DNA from: Fen-999 sp044220545
Lineage (GTDB): Bacteria; Pseudomonadota; Gammaproteobacteria; Burkholderiales; Rhodocyclaceae
Direction: 5' to 3'
Length of the DNA: 64,000 nt
Assembly (NCBI GenBank): GCA_044220545.1
Contig: JBGAQX010000011.1
Span: 1-64,000, forward strand
The translations under genes and the position numbers were made by a program. Of the stretch, positions 1-8,012 are shown in pieces; within the stretch, counting starts at the first letter, position 1, and each line of letters begins with the position of its first letter. Under the pieces are notes generated by a model, which was not told the origin of the DNA, ran no database searches, and worked only from the letters and a program-made list of their open reading frames with translations.

Positions 1-1029
1 CTGAGTATCGAGTGCGGCGTGCAGATCGGCGCATCGGAGCATCGCTACCTGGTCCACAAGCCGCGGGAGTCCAGTGCGCCACAGGAGAAGAAGGCGGGAA
101 TGCCGCGCGAACAGGTGCACAACACGCCTGAGCGGGCCTCGTTCCTGGGCGAAGCTCCCGTGCTTGTGACAGGCAATGAGGCCGGAGGACGGCCGCTGGC
201 GGTGCTGTTCTCGACCAACCGGGCAGTGCCGTCGGAACGCGCGCCTGGAAAGAACGTGGCTGCCGGCGGGATCGCCGCGGCGTTCGCGGATGCGTTTGCG
301 AATCGCGAGCTTCGGCTCGGCGAGTTCGCGGCTTGGATGCGGGTGCAGGAGGCTCTGAAGTCGGAGAGGGTTTCGGCCGGTCGCGTGCTTGCGGCCTTCG
401 AGGACGCGGTAACACGGTTCCTTCCTGGCTACGCCCACCTGCGGGTGGGCGGCGACAAGCGCCCGAGATTGCTGATCGATCGCGGCAGCACAACCGTTGC
501 AGTGCGACAGTTGTCGGACGGTGAGCGCGGCACGCTGGCACTGGTGCTCGACCTGACGCGACGTCTCGCCCAGGCCAACCCGAAGATGACCGAACCGGCC
601 GCCGAGGCGGAAGCGGTCGTGCTGATCGACGAGGTCGACCTGCACCTGCACCCGAAGTGGCAGCGGCAGATCGTTCGCAATCTGACCGCCGCATTCCCGC
701 GCTGCCAATTCATCGCGACGACACATTCGCCGCAGGTCATCGGCGAGGTCGAGCACGACCGGATTCAGATCATCGCGAATGGTGAGGTCTACTCGCCGAC
801 GCACTCCTACGGCGTCGATGCGAGCCGCGTGCTGGAAGAGATCATGGATGCCGACCCGCGTGCCCAGGAAGTAGACGCGCTGCTCTCTCACATCTCGCAA
901 GAGGTTGGAAAGCAGCGATATGAGAGTGCCCGTGGACTGCTGGTCCAACTCGTCGCCAAGCTGGGCGAGGATGATCCCGAGGTCACCCGGATCAGAACCC
1001 TCCTCGACTTCATGGAGGGTGAGCAGTGA
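1..1029 (+). CDS. ptuA: Septu-like AAA ATPase (PtuA type), 5' end outside window
   Basis: The frame is open to the left edge, so this is the C-terminal part of a larger ATPase. The Walker B region is clear around 615-665 (VVLIDEVDLHLHPKWQ), followed by a conserved THSPQV element, as in ABC/SMC-like and OLD-like ATPases with a composite nucleotide site. An LSDGER signature-like segment lies near 514-530. The Walker A part must be upstream of the window. The stop overlaps the next start (GTGA), and that gene encodes a TIGR02646-type HNH protein, the pairing known from Septu (PtuAB) and retron effectors. In that family the ATPase holds and regulates the nuclease. The Septu identity is inferred from the pair; the ATPase class is read directly. 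Confidence 0.8.
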   Translation: MSIECGVQIGASEHRYLVHKPRESSAPQEKKAGMPREQVHNTPERASFLGEAPVLVTGNEAGGRPLAVLFSTNRAVPSERAPGKNVAAGGIAAAFADAFANRELRLGEFAAWMRVQEALKSERVSAGRVLAAFEDAVTRFLPGYAHLRVGGDKRPRLLIDRGSTTVAVRQLSDGERGTLALVLDLTRRLAQANPKMTEPAAEAEAVVLIDEVDLHLHPKWQRQIVRNLTAAFPRCQFIATTHSPQVIGEVEHDRIQIIANGEVYSPTHSYGVDASRVLEEIMDADPRAQEVDALLSHISQEVGKQRYESARGLLVQLVAKLGEDDPEVTRIRTLLDFMEGEQ

Positions 1030-1676
1030 GGCAGATCGTCAAGGGTGCTGAACCGCCGAGCCTGACCGCGCATCGCCAGACGCCGCACTGCGACTATGAC
1101 AACTACGGCCCGAAGGACGACCTTCGGCATACGCTCGTGACCGAGCAGCGCGGCCTGTGCTGTTACTGCATGAGCCGCATTCACAACGGGCCGGCGACCA
1201 TGAAGATCGAGCATTGGCGGTGTCAGTCACGTCACCCGGCTGAGCAGCTCAATTACCGGAATCTGCTCGGCGCATGCCTCGGCGGGAGCGGGCAACCGGC
1301 TCACCTACAGCACTGCGACACGCGGAAGGGCGACAGCGATCTGTTGTGGAACCCCGCCGACTCCGTGCACCACATCGAATCCCGCGTCCGGTACGAACCG
1401 GATGGCTCGATCCACGCTGACCACGCCGAGTTCGACGTCCAGCTAACCGACGTGCTAAACCTCAATCTCCCGCTGCTGAAGAACAACAGGAAGGGCATCC
1501 TCGATGCCGTTCTCGCGTGGTGGAAAGGAGAGAAGGCGCGGCTCGGTGGCCCCGTGCCTCGCGAGCGATTCGTGCGGGAGCGCGACAAGTGCATCGCCGG
1601 CGATGGTCAGGTCGCACCCTTTTGCCCTGTTGCCGTGTGGTGGCTCGGGCAGAGACTCGCGAAGATGGCAGCATGA
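1026..1676 (+). CDS. ptuB: Septu-like HNH endonuclease (PtuB / TIGR02646 type)
   Basis: This is a 216-residue protein starting at GTG inside the end of the ATPase gene (GTGA overlap). It shows the compact HNH layout: a C45-x-x-C48 metal pair, IEH63W as the probable catalytic histidine, and LNYRN79L followed by further Cys/His residues (GAC84, QHCDTRKGD). TIGR02646 proteins are the nuclease partners of PtuA-type ATPases in Septu and in several retrons, where they cut nucleic acid on phage infection. No reverse transcriptase or retron RNA is visible here, so a plain Septu-like pair is favoured. Its stop overlaps the hsdR start (ATGA), so it is coupled to a type I restriction subunit. Confidence 0.82.
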   Translation: MRQIVKGAEPPSLTAHRQTPHCDYDNYGPKDDLRHTLVTEQRGLCCYCMSRIHNGPATMKIEHWRCQSRHPAEQLNYRNLLGACLGGSGQPAHLQHCDTRKGDSDLLWNPADSVHHIESRVRYEPDGSIHADHAEFDVQLTDVLNLNLPLLKNNRKGILDAVLAWWKGEKARLGGPVPRERFVRERDKCIAGDGQVAPFCPVAVWWLGQRLAKMAA

Positions 1677-4600
1677 GCGAAGGCCGCCACTCTGAAGCCG
1701 CCTTCGAGACCGTTATCGAAGCGCACCTGCTTTCGAACGGCTACGCGTCCGACTCACGCGATGGCTTCGACCGCGAGCGAGCGATCTTCCCCGAGCCTGT
1801 GCTCGCATTCATTCGCGAGACGCAGCCGAAGGAGTGGGCCAAGCTGGAGGCGCTGCACGGGGACAAGACCGGCGAGCAGATCCTCGGCGACCTGTGCAAG
1901 TGGATGGACCAGAACGGCGCGCTCGCGACCCTGCGCCATGGCTTCAAGTGCTACGGTCGAACGCTGCATGCGGCGTACTTCAAGGCCGCGCACGAGCTGA
2001 ACCCGGAACTCGAGGCCCGGTATGCGGCGAACCGGCTGGGGCTGACGCGGCAGTTGCACTTCTCGCCGCGCTCCGAGAAGTCCCTCGATGTGACGCTAAG
2101 CCTGAACGGCATCCCCTTAGTCACGCTCGAGTTGAAGAATCCGATGACGGGACAGCGAGTCGACGACGCGCGCCGCCAGTACAAACGCGACCGCGACCCG
2201 CGCGAGCCGATCTTTGAATTCAAGCGCCGCACGCTGGTGCACTTTGCGGTGGACACCGAGTCGGTGCTGATGACGACTCGGCTGGCCGGCTCTGCGACGC
2301 ACTTCCTGCCGTTCAACAAGGGCGATAGCGGCGGTGCCGGGAACCCGCCCGATTCGGCCGGGCGGACCTACCGAACGGCCTACTTGTGGGAGGAGGTTCT
2401 GCAGCGGGATAGCCTGCTCGACCTCCTCGCCCGCTTCATCCACCTGCAAATCGACGAAAAGCGCGATGACCAGGGCCGCAAGGTCAAAACGGAGTCAATG
2501 GTCTTTCCCCGCTACCACCAGCTTCAGGCGGTGCGCCACCTGGTTGAGGCTGCGCGCAGCGAGGGCGTTGGGCACAATTACCTCGTCGAGCATTCGGCCG
2601 GCAGTGGCAAGAGCAACACCATCGGTTGGCTGACGCATCGGCTGGCATCGCTGCACGACACGGCCAATCAGCGTGTGTTCGATAGCGTGATCGTGGTCAC
2701 CGACCGTATCGTGCTCGACCAGCAACTGCAGGACACGATCTACCAATTCGAGCACAAGCGCGGCGTCGTACAACGCATCGATGAAAGCTCGCGTCAGCTC
2801 GCCGAAGCGCTGGAGAACGCGGTACCGGTGATCATCACCACGCTGCAAAAATTTCCGTTCGTGTCGCGCCAGCTGCTGAAGATGGCCGAGGAACGGGGTA
2901 CGGCCGGCACTGGAGCGCTGGCCACACGGCGCTGCGCGGTGATCATCGACGAAGCCCACAGCTCGCAGGGCGGTGAGACAGCCACTGACCTCAAAGAGGT
3001 GCTGGGCGGTGAGGGCTTGCTGGAAGAAGCCAAGAAGCGCGCCGCCGAGGAAGGGCGCGAAGACATGGACGAACTCTTCCGCAGCATGGCCAAGCGCGGC
3101 AAGCAGGCCAACCTGAGCTTCTTCGCTTTTACCGCGACACCCAAGCACAAGACGCTCGCGGTGTTCGGTCGCGACGGCCGGCCCGCCCACCGCTACACAA
3201 TGCGGCAGGCGATCGAGGAGGAGTTCATCCTTGATGTGCTGAAGCATTACACGACCTACGCCACCTACTTCAAGCTGCTGAAGGCCTGCGAGGACGATCC
3301 CAACGTCGAGCGCAAGAAGGCCGCGCGCGCGTTGGCGCGCTTCATGAAGCTGCACCCGCACAACATCGCGCAGAAGACGGAAGTGATGGTCGAGCACTTC
3401 CAGGCAGTCTCCCGGCACAAGATCGGTGGGCGAGCCAAAGCGATGGTGGTGACCGGCTCGCGCCTTGAGGCAGTCCGCTACAAGCAGAGTTTCGACCGTT
3501 ACATCCACGAGAAGGGCTACGCCATCAAGTCACTGGTCGCGTTCTCGGGAACAGTGCAAGACGACATGCTGGCCGGCGTTAGCTACACTGAGCCGGCCAT
3601 GAACCAGGGCATATCCGAGAAGGAGCTGCCAGAGAAGTTCGGGAGCCAGGACTACCAGGTCCTCCTCGTGGCGGAGAAGTACCAAACCGGCTTCGATCAG
3701 CCGCTGCTGCACACGATGTTCGTGGACAAGCGCCTCGCCGGCATCCAGGCGGTGCAGACGCTATCCCGCCTGAACCGCATCCATCCGCTCAAGGAAGACA
3801 CCTTCGTTCTCGACTTCGTCAACGACCGCGAAGAGATCCGCGAGGCCTTCAAGACCTACTACGAAGGCGCGGAGATGGGCGAGGAGGTCGATCCGGCACG
3901 CATGTACGCCATCAAGGGCGAGTTGGACGCTTCGGGCATCTATCTCAGCGAAGAGGTCGAGCGATTCAGCGCGGTCTACTTCAAGCCCAAACAGAGGCAG
4001 AGCGCCATGGATCATCAGGCGATGAATGCCGCGCTCGATCCAGCGGTGTCACGATTTGCAGTGCGGCAGAGCGACAACGAGGAGGAAGCCGAACTTTGGC
4101 GCGGCAAGGCGCAAGCGCTGCTCAACCTCTACGGCTTTCTCAGTCAGGTCATTCCATACCAGGATTCCGACCTGGAGCGGCTATACGTGTTCCTTCGGCA
4201 CCTCACTGCGAAACTGCCGCGTCGCAAGAGCGGGCCGGCGTACCAGTTCGACGACGAGGTGCGGCTCGAGTTCTACCGGCTGCAGAAAATCAGCGAAGGT
4301 TCGATCTCGCTGCGCGATGGTGAAGCGCGGCCGCTGGACGGCCCCGCCGAAGTTGGCAGCGGCATGGTTAGGCCGCAGCCGGTTCCCCTGTCGCAATTGA
4401 TCGACGTGGTGAACGAGCGGTTTGGCACGGACTTCAATCAGGCGGATCAGCTCTTCTTCGACCAGATCGTCGAAGCTGCGATGGCCAACCAAGGGCTTCG
4501 GCAGGCGGCTGCGGTCAATCCTGGGGACAAGTTCGAACTGGTGTTCAAGAACCTTCTGGAAACCCTGTTCGTCGAGCGGATGGATCAGAACGAAGAGATT

Positions 4601-5224
4601 TTCGTGCGTTACATGAATGATGTGCCGTTCCAGAAGATCGTAACTGCGTGGATGGCGTCCGAGGCGTATCGGCGGTTGCGCAGCGACTCGGTTGATGCAT
4701 CGCTGCCGACAACACCTCGGGTATCGCCGCCCGGGCTTCGAATCGTCGTGCCGAAACCATCGGAGCGCTACGCGACTTGCGTGCCGCTCGTGCCGCTAAA
4801 AGCCGCCGCTGGTGCCTTCGGGGACCCCCAGCATATTGAGACCGAAGGATTCGAATGGGTCGCCGTTGAGGCTAGACACCGCCTACGCCCGGGCATGTTT
4901 GTCGCGCAGGTCGTCGGCAAGTCCATGGAGCCAACGATCCAGGACGGCGCTTACTGCCTCTTCCGTGCGCCGGTAGAGGGTACTCGGCAGGGCAAGATCG
5001 TTCTCGTCCAGCTCCAGGGCGCCTCAGATCCAGAGACGGGCCAGCGTTACACCGTCAAGCGCTACGGAAGCGAGAAGGCGACCGACCAGGATTCGTGGCG
5101 CCATACGAAGATCAGCCTGAAGCCGCTCAATCCTGCATTCGAGGCGATGGTCTTTACCGGCGCGGACGAACAGCAGCTTCAGGTCGTGGCGGAGTTCGTA
5201 GAGGTCGTGGGAAACAAAGCATGA
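1673..5224 (+). CDS. hsdR: Type I restriction subunit HsdR fused to a C-terminal S24 (LexA-like) peptidase domain
   Basis: This is an 1183-residue protein. ATG 1673 was chosen because it overlaps the ptuB stop as ATGA and begins at the usual HsdR N-terminus. Domain order: PD-(D/E)xK nuclease (D139, E153-L-K155), SF2 helicase/translocase with Walker A AGSGKS (K313), DEAH box at 426-429 and TATP near 487-490, then an HsdR helical region to about residue 1005. A linker leads to an S24 domain at about 1035-1183. The S24 part has GKSMEPTI with nucleophile S1084, TVKRY with K1129 and an Ala1046-Gly1047 bond in a LexA-like context (PLVPLKAAAG). HsdR normally moves DNA and cuts it as part of HsdR2M2S. 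HsdM and HsdS are not in the window and are probably upstream. The peptidase fusion is unusual. Confidence 0.93.
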   Translation: MSEGRHSEAAFETVIEAHLLSNGYASDSRDGFDRERAIFPEPVLAFIRETQPKEWAKLEALHGDKTGEQILGDLCKWMDQNGALATLRHGFKCYGRTLHAAYFKAAHELNPELEARYAANRLGLTRQLHFSPRSEKSLDVTLSLNGIPLVTLELKNPMTGQRVDDARRQYKRDRDPREPIFEFKRRTLVHFAVDTESVLMTTRLAGSATHFLPFNKGDSGGAGNPPDSAGRTYRTAYLWEEVLQRDSLLDLLARFIHLQIDEKRDDQGRKVKTESMVFPRYHQLQAVRHLVEAARSEGVGHNYLVEHSAGSGKSNTIGWLTHRLASLHDTANQRVFDSVIVVTDRIVLDQQLQDTIYQFEHKRGVVQRIDESSRQLAEALENAVPVIITTLQKFPFVSRQLLKMAEERGTAGTGALATRRCAVIIDEAHSSQGGETATDLKEVLGGEGLLEEAKKRAAEEGREDMDELFRSMAKRGKQANLSFFAFTATPKHKTLAVFGRDGRPAHRYTMRQAIEEEFILDVLKHYTTYATYFKLLKACEDDPNVERKKAARALARFMKLHPHNIAQKTEVMVEHFQAVSRHKIGGRAKAMVVTGSRLEAVRYKQSFDRYIHEKGYAIKSLVAFSGTVQDDMLAGVSYTEPAMNQGISEKELPEKFGSQDYQVLLVAEKYQTGFDQPLLHTMFVDKRLAGIQAVQTLSRLNRIHPLKEDTFVLDFVNDREEIREAFKTYYEGAEMGEEVDPARMYAIKGELDASGIYLSEEVERFSAVYFKPKQRQSAMDHQAMNAALDPAVSRFAVRQSDNEEEAELWRGKAQALLNLYGFLSQVIPYQDSDLERLYVFLRHLTAKLPRRKSGPAYQFDDEVRLEFYRLQKISEGSISLRDGEARPLDGPAEVGSGMVRPQPVPLSQLIDVVNERFGTDFNQADQLFFDQIVEAAMANQGLRQAAAVNPGDKFELVFKNLLETLFVERMDQNEEIFVRYMNDVPFQKIVTAWMASEAYRRLRSDSVDASLPTTPRVSPPGLRIVVPKPSERYATCVPLVPLKAAAGAFGDPQHIETEGFEWVAVEARHRLRPGMFVAQVVGKSMEPTIQDGAYCLFRAPVEGTRQGKIVLVQLQGASDPETGQRYTVKRYGSEKATDQDSWRHTKISLKPLNPAFEAMVFTGADEQQLQVVAEFVEVVGNKA

Positions 5225-5645
5225 TGTGGATGTGAACGAGAAGCGCCGGTTGAGTAGAGGCGCCGAACAACAGCACGTAGCAGACGGCGCTGCGCACCTC
5301 CGCTGAGGCGGGACATTCTGGAACGTCCGCTTCCAAACATTGGCTACTTCAGCTCAGGGCACGCTGTAGCTATTCAGTCTCGACACTTGAGCGACCGCAA
5401 GCACTGCATTGCCATCATTGGCTATTCGTCGCCTAATCCTGTTTTGCACAAAATAGCCCGGTTCCAAGGTGCCTCTGAAACCTGGATTCCACCCTCAGAG
5501 CGCAAGTGGCCGAATATCCTTGCAAATTGACCGGTGACCGATCAATTTGCAATACATGCATCGCCGCCGCATCGGCGTAGTTGCGATGGCAATCTAGTGC
5601 TCAAATTTGGCTGTTAATGGCATATTTATCGATACAATCGCTCTC
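5225..5645. other. 421-bp gene-free stretch with several inverted repeats, probable island boundary
   Basis: No convincing coding frame, tRNA or transposase was found. The stretch is visibly more AT-rich than the genome around it. Inverted repeats seen: GGCTATT (5420-5426) with AATAGCC (5452-5458), enclosing part of TTTTG/CAAAA (5442-5453); CTCTGA (5473-5478) with TCAGAG (5495-5500); and the strong dyad at 5520-5552, listed separately. CATTGGCTA occurs twice in direct orientation (5338-5346 and 5416-5424). It lies between the restriction operon and chromosomal-type genes, so a junction scar of a mobile defence island is plausible. No attachment site could be proven. Confidence 0.55.
5520..5552. 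promoter_or_regulatory. 33-bp near-perfect dyad upstream of the HipB-like gene
   Basis: Two 11-bp arms, TTGCAAATTGA (5520-5530) and TCAATTTGCAA (5542-5552), are exact reverse complements. The 11-bp centre CCGGTGACCGA is itself nearly symmetric, with one mismatched pair in the whole dyad. It lies 94 bp before the ATG of an HTH protein. Operator for that regulator is the simplest reading; a recombination site is the alternative. It differs from the E. coli HipB box (TATCC-N8-GGATA). Confidence 0.5.
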
Positions 5646-5972
5646 ATGGGAACGATTGACATCCTGGCGCCCGAAGAAATCTGCCGCGAGCTGGGCGGTC
5701 GCTGTCGACGTTTGCGCCTGGCCCGCAACCTCAGTCAGGCGGAATTGGCGGCGATGGTGGGAAGTTCTCTGTCTTCCATCAGGCGCCTGGAAGCCCGGGG
5801 CCAGGCAACCCTGCTGCTCTTGGCGCGTGTCGCTCATGCCTTGCTGGTGGCGCAGCAGTTCGAGTCCTTTCTGATTCTGCCAACCGTTCGCATCGCCGAC
5901 GCCGAGCGGAATGCGGACTTGGCCACGCGCCGCCGGGCGGGCGCGCCACGCAAGCGGTCGGTCGACTCGTGA
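5646..5972 (+). CDS. HipB-like helix-turn-helix regulator
   Basis: This is a 108-residue protein from ATG 5646. Upstream in-frame TTG codons exist, but the Cro/C1-type domain starts naturally after this ATG. An Xre-type HTH is visible at about residues 14-50 (RCRRLRLARNLSQAELAAMVG followed by SSIRRLEARG). A helical middle and an Arg-rich tail with a GAPRKR segment complete it; this tail is common in antitoxins of the HipB class that precede HipA. Its stop overlaps a GTG that begins a hipA fragment. It probably binds DNA as a dimer and regulates its own promoter; the 33-bp dyad upstream is a candidate site. Because the toxin is deleted it may now be an orphan regulator. Confidence 0.75.
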   Translation: MGTIDILAPEEICRELGGRCRRLRLARNLSQAELAAMVGSSLSSIRRLEARGQATLLLLARVAHALLVAQQFESFLILPTVRIADAERNADLATRRRAGAPRKRSVDS

Positions 5973-6127
5973 AGAAGCTCAACGTTGTTTACGCCGGTTG
6001 GGGAGAGCGCTGGCACCTCGGCACCCTGGCCGACACGGGTTGGCCGGCTCGGCCCATCCTGTTCGAATACAGCGCCGACGCCCTGCCCGACGGCTGTTGC
6101 ATGTCAATCATCGCCTGCCGGCACTAG
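5969..6127 (+). pseudogene. hipA toxin remnant (N-terminal fragment with internal deletion)
   Basis: A short frame of 52 codons starts at GTG 5969, overlapping the HTH stop, and ends at TAG 6125-6127. The first part (KKLNVVYAGWGERWHLGTLAD, then LFEYSA) matches my recollection of the N-terminal domain of HipA-family kinases. The following DALPDG resembles a motif found further into the same domain, after which similarity stops. This suggests an internal deletion joining two parts, then truncation. No kinase core is present, so it cannot act as a HipA toxin. asnB starts two bases after the stop. Identification is from memory of family motifs. Confidence 0.55.
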
Positions 6128-6129
6128 CC

Positions 6130-7974
6130 ATGTGCGGCATCCTCGGCTTCATCGGTACCCGCTGGCGCGACCATGCCGAGACGGCGCTCGCCGCCTTGCG
6201 CCTGCGCGGACCGGACGAGCAGTCGGTTGTGAATCTCGGCGAGGCGGTGTTCGGCCATGCCCGGCTGGCGGTGATCGACCTGGCTGGCGGCCACCAGCCG
6301 ATGCGGTCGCCGGACGGCCGTTACTCCATGGTCTTCAACGGCGAGATCTACAACTTCGCCGAGCTGCGGCGGGAGCTCGAAGCGCGTGGCTACGTGTTCG
6401 CCACCCGCTCCGACACCGAGGTGCTGCTGCACGGCTACGCCGCCTGGGGCGAGGCGCTGCTCGACCGGCTGGACGGCATGTTCGCCTTCGCCGTCTGGGA
6501 CGCCCATGAGCGCACGCTGTTCGCCGCCCGCGATCCACTCGGCATCAAGCCGTTCATGTTCGCCGCCCTCGACGGCGGGCTGGTGTTCGCCTCGACGCTG
6601 GCGGCCTTCCTGGCGCTGCCCGGTTTTCCGCGCCGCCTCGACGCGGAGGCCCTGCGCGACTACCTGGCCTTCCAGACACCGCTGGCGCCGCACACCTTCG
6701 TCAGCGCCGTGCGCCAACTGCCGCCGGCCCATCTGCTGCGTTTCGACGCGGCGACGGCGCAACTGGAAACCAGCCGCTACTGGTCGATTCCCCGCCCGGC
6801 GCCTGTGCGCGAAGATCGCCCGACGCTGGTCGCGCGCGTCGATGCCGCCCTCAAGGAAAGCGTGCGCCGCCAGTTGGTGGCCGACGTGCCGCTCGGCGCC
6901 TTCCTCTCCGGCGGCATCGACTCCAGCCTGATGGTGCGTTACATGGCCGAGACGGGCCACTGTCACGGCAGGCCGCTGAAGACCTTCAATCTGCGCTTCG
7001 CCGACGCCGGCTTCGATGAGTCGGCGCATGCCCGCGCCGTTGCCGAGCGCTTCGGCTGCGAGCACCACGAACTGCGGGCGCCCGACATCACCGGGAGCGT
7101 CTTCGCCGCCGCCATTGCCGATCTCGACCAGCCACTGGCCGACCCGGCCTACGTGATGACCCACGCGCTGGCGAAGCTGACGCGCGAGCACGTCACCGTC
7201 GCCATCAGCGGCGACGGCGGCGACGAACTGTTCTGCGGCTACCCGCGTTTCCTGGACACCGAGGACCGGCACCCGCCCCGCGTCTGGCAGCCCGTGCTGC
7301 GCCGGCTGGTCGAAGCCGGCCTGGCGCCATCCGCGCTGCTGCGGCGCAGCCTGTCGGGCAAGGAGCTGCTGCGCTACCGGCGCGTTGAACTCGGCCCCTG
7401 GCCGGGCCGCAAGAACCTGGCCCATTACCTCGTCCCGGCGGCGGTCGCCGCCGCGCGGCCGCAAGACACGCTGGCGCTCTGGCTCGATCAGGTGGCGGCA
7501 CTCGGCGGCACCATGGACACCGCCACCCTGATGCGCGCCGACCTTTGGACCTACCTGTCCGAAAACTGCCTGGTCAAGACCGACCGGGCCAGCATGGCGC
7601 ACAGCCTGGAGGTGCGCGTGCCGATGCTCGGCCAGCCGGTGCTGGAGGCCGTGCTCGGCCTGCCGGCGGCGGTTCATACCGAAGGCGGCGGCAAATCGCT
7701 GCTCACCGAGATCGCCCGCGCCAGTCTGCCGGAAACGGTCTGGAACCGCGAAAAGCATGGCTTCTCGACCCCGCTGGCCAGCTATTTCGTGGGACCCTGG
7801 CGGGCGGTTTGTGACCAGGCGGTGGCGGCGGTCGCCACCCGGGCGCCCTTCCTCGATGCGGCCGCCGTGACCAGCTTGTGGCGCGAGGCACAGGCCGGGC
7901 GGGCTTCGCGGCGCCTGGCCTATACCTTCATCGTCCTGTTGCTGTGGCTGGAGCACCACCAGCTCACCTTTTAA
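6130..7974 (+). CDS. asnB: Asparagine synthase, glutamine-hydrolysing (AsnB family)
   Basis: This is a 614-residue protein. ATG 6130 is required because Cys2 (MCGILGF) is the N-terminal nucleophile of the class II glutaminase domain. The N-terminal half (about 1-200) hydrolyses glutamine. The C-terminal half has the ATP-pyrophosphatase P-loop LSGGIDSS at about 259-266 and a DGGDELFCGY segment. The family amidates aspartate to asparagine, or a carboxylate on another substrate. Copies inside glycan clusters often amidate sugar or peptide carboxylates, and this one is first in such a cluster, so the substrate may not be aspartate. It follows the hipA remnant directly. Confidence 0.9.
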   Translation: MCGILGFIGTRWRDHAETALAALRLRGPDEQSVVNLGEAVFGHARLAVIDLAGGHQPMRSPDGRYSMVFNGEIYNFAELRRELEARGYVFATRSDTEVLLHGYAAWGEALLDRLDGMFAFAVWDAHERTLFAARDPLGIKPFMFAALDGGLVFASTLAAFLALPGFPRRLDAEALRDYLAFQTPLAPHTFVSAVRQLPPAHLLRFDAATAQLETSRYWSIPRPAPVREDRPTLVARVDAALKESVRRQLVADVPLGAFLSGGIDSSLMVRYMAETGHCHGRPLKTFNLRFADAGFDESAHARAVAERFGCEHHELRAPDITGSVFAAAIADLDQPLADPAYVMTHALAKLTREHVTVAISGDGGDELFCGYPRFLDTEDRHPPRVWQPVLRRLVEAGLAPSALLRRSLSGKELLRYRRVELGPWPGRKNLAHYLVPAAVAAARPQDTLALWLDQVAALGGTMDTATLMRADLWTYLSENCLVKTDRASMAHSLEVRVPMLGQPVLEAVLGLPAAVHTEGGGKSLLTEIARASLPETVWNREKHGFSTPLASYFVGPWRAVCDQAVAAVATRAPFLDAAAVTSLWREAQAGRASRRLAYTFIVLLLWLEHHQLTF

Positions 7975-7977
7975 TCC

Positions 7978-8005
7978 TTGTAAATATTCCACTAATTGGT
8001 TAAAT
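7978..8005 (+). promoter_or_regulatory. Weak sigma70-like promoter before the DUF4143 ATPase
   Basis: TTGTAA (7978-7983) and TTAAAT (8000-8005) are separated by 16 bp, each matching 4 of 6 consensus bases, in a locally AT-rich gap. The -10 ends only 7 bases before ATG 8013, so a transcript from here would be nearly leaderless. Confidence 0.3.
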
Positions 8006-8012
8006 TGCATGG

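Noticed and set aside
1..1676. Retron with PtuAB effector.
   Set aside because: No reverse transcriptase or msr/msd-like inverted repeats are visible in the window; this cannot be fully excluded upstream.
5420..5458. LexA box (CTGT-N8-ACAG) near CCTGTTTTGCACAAAATAG.
   Set aside because: It lacks the terminal ACAG and lies downstream of hsdR, so it cannot be the promoter operator. The real operon promoter is outside the window.
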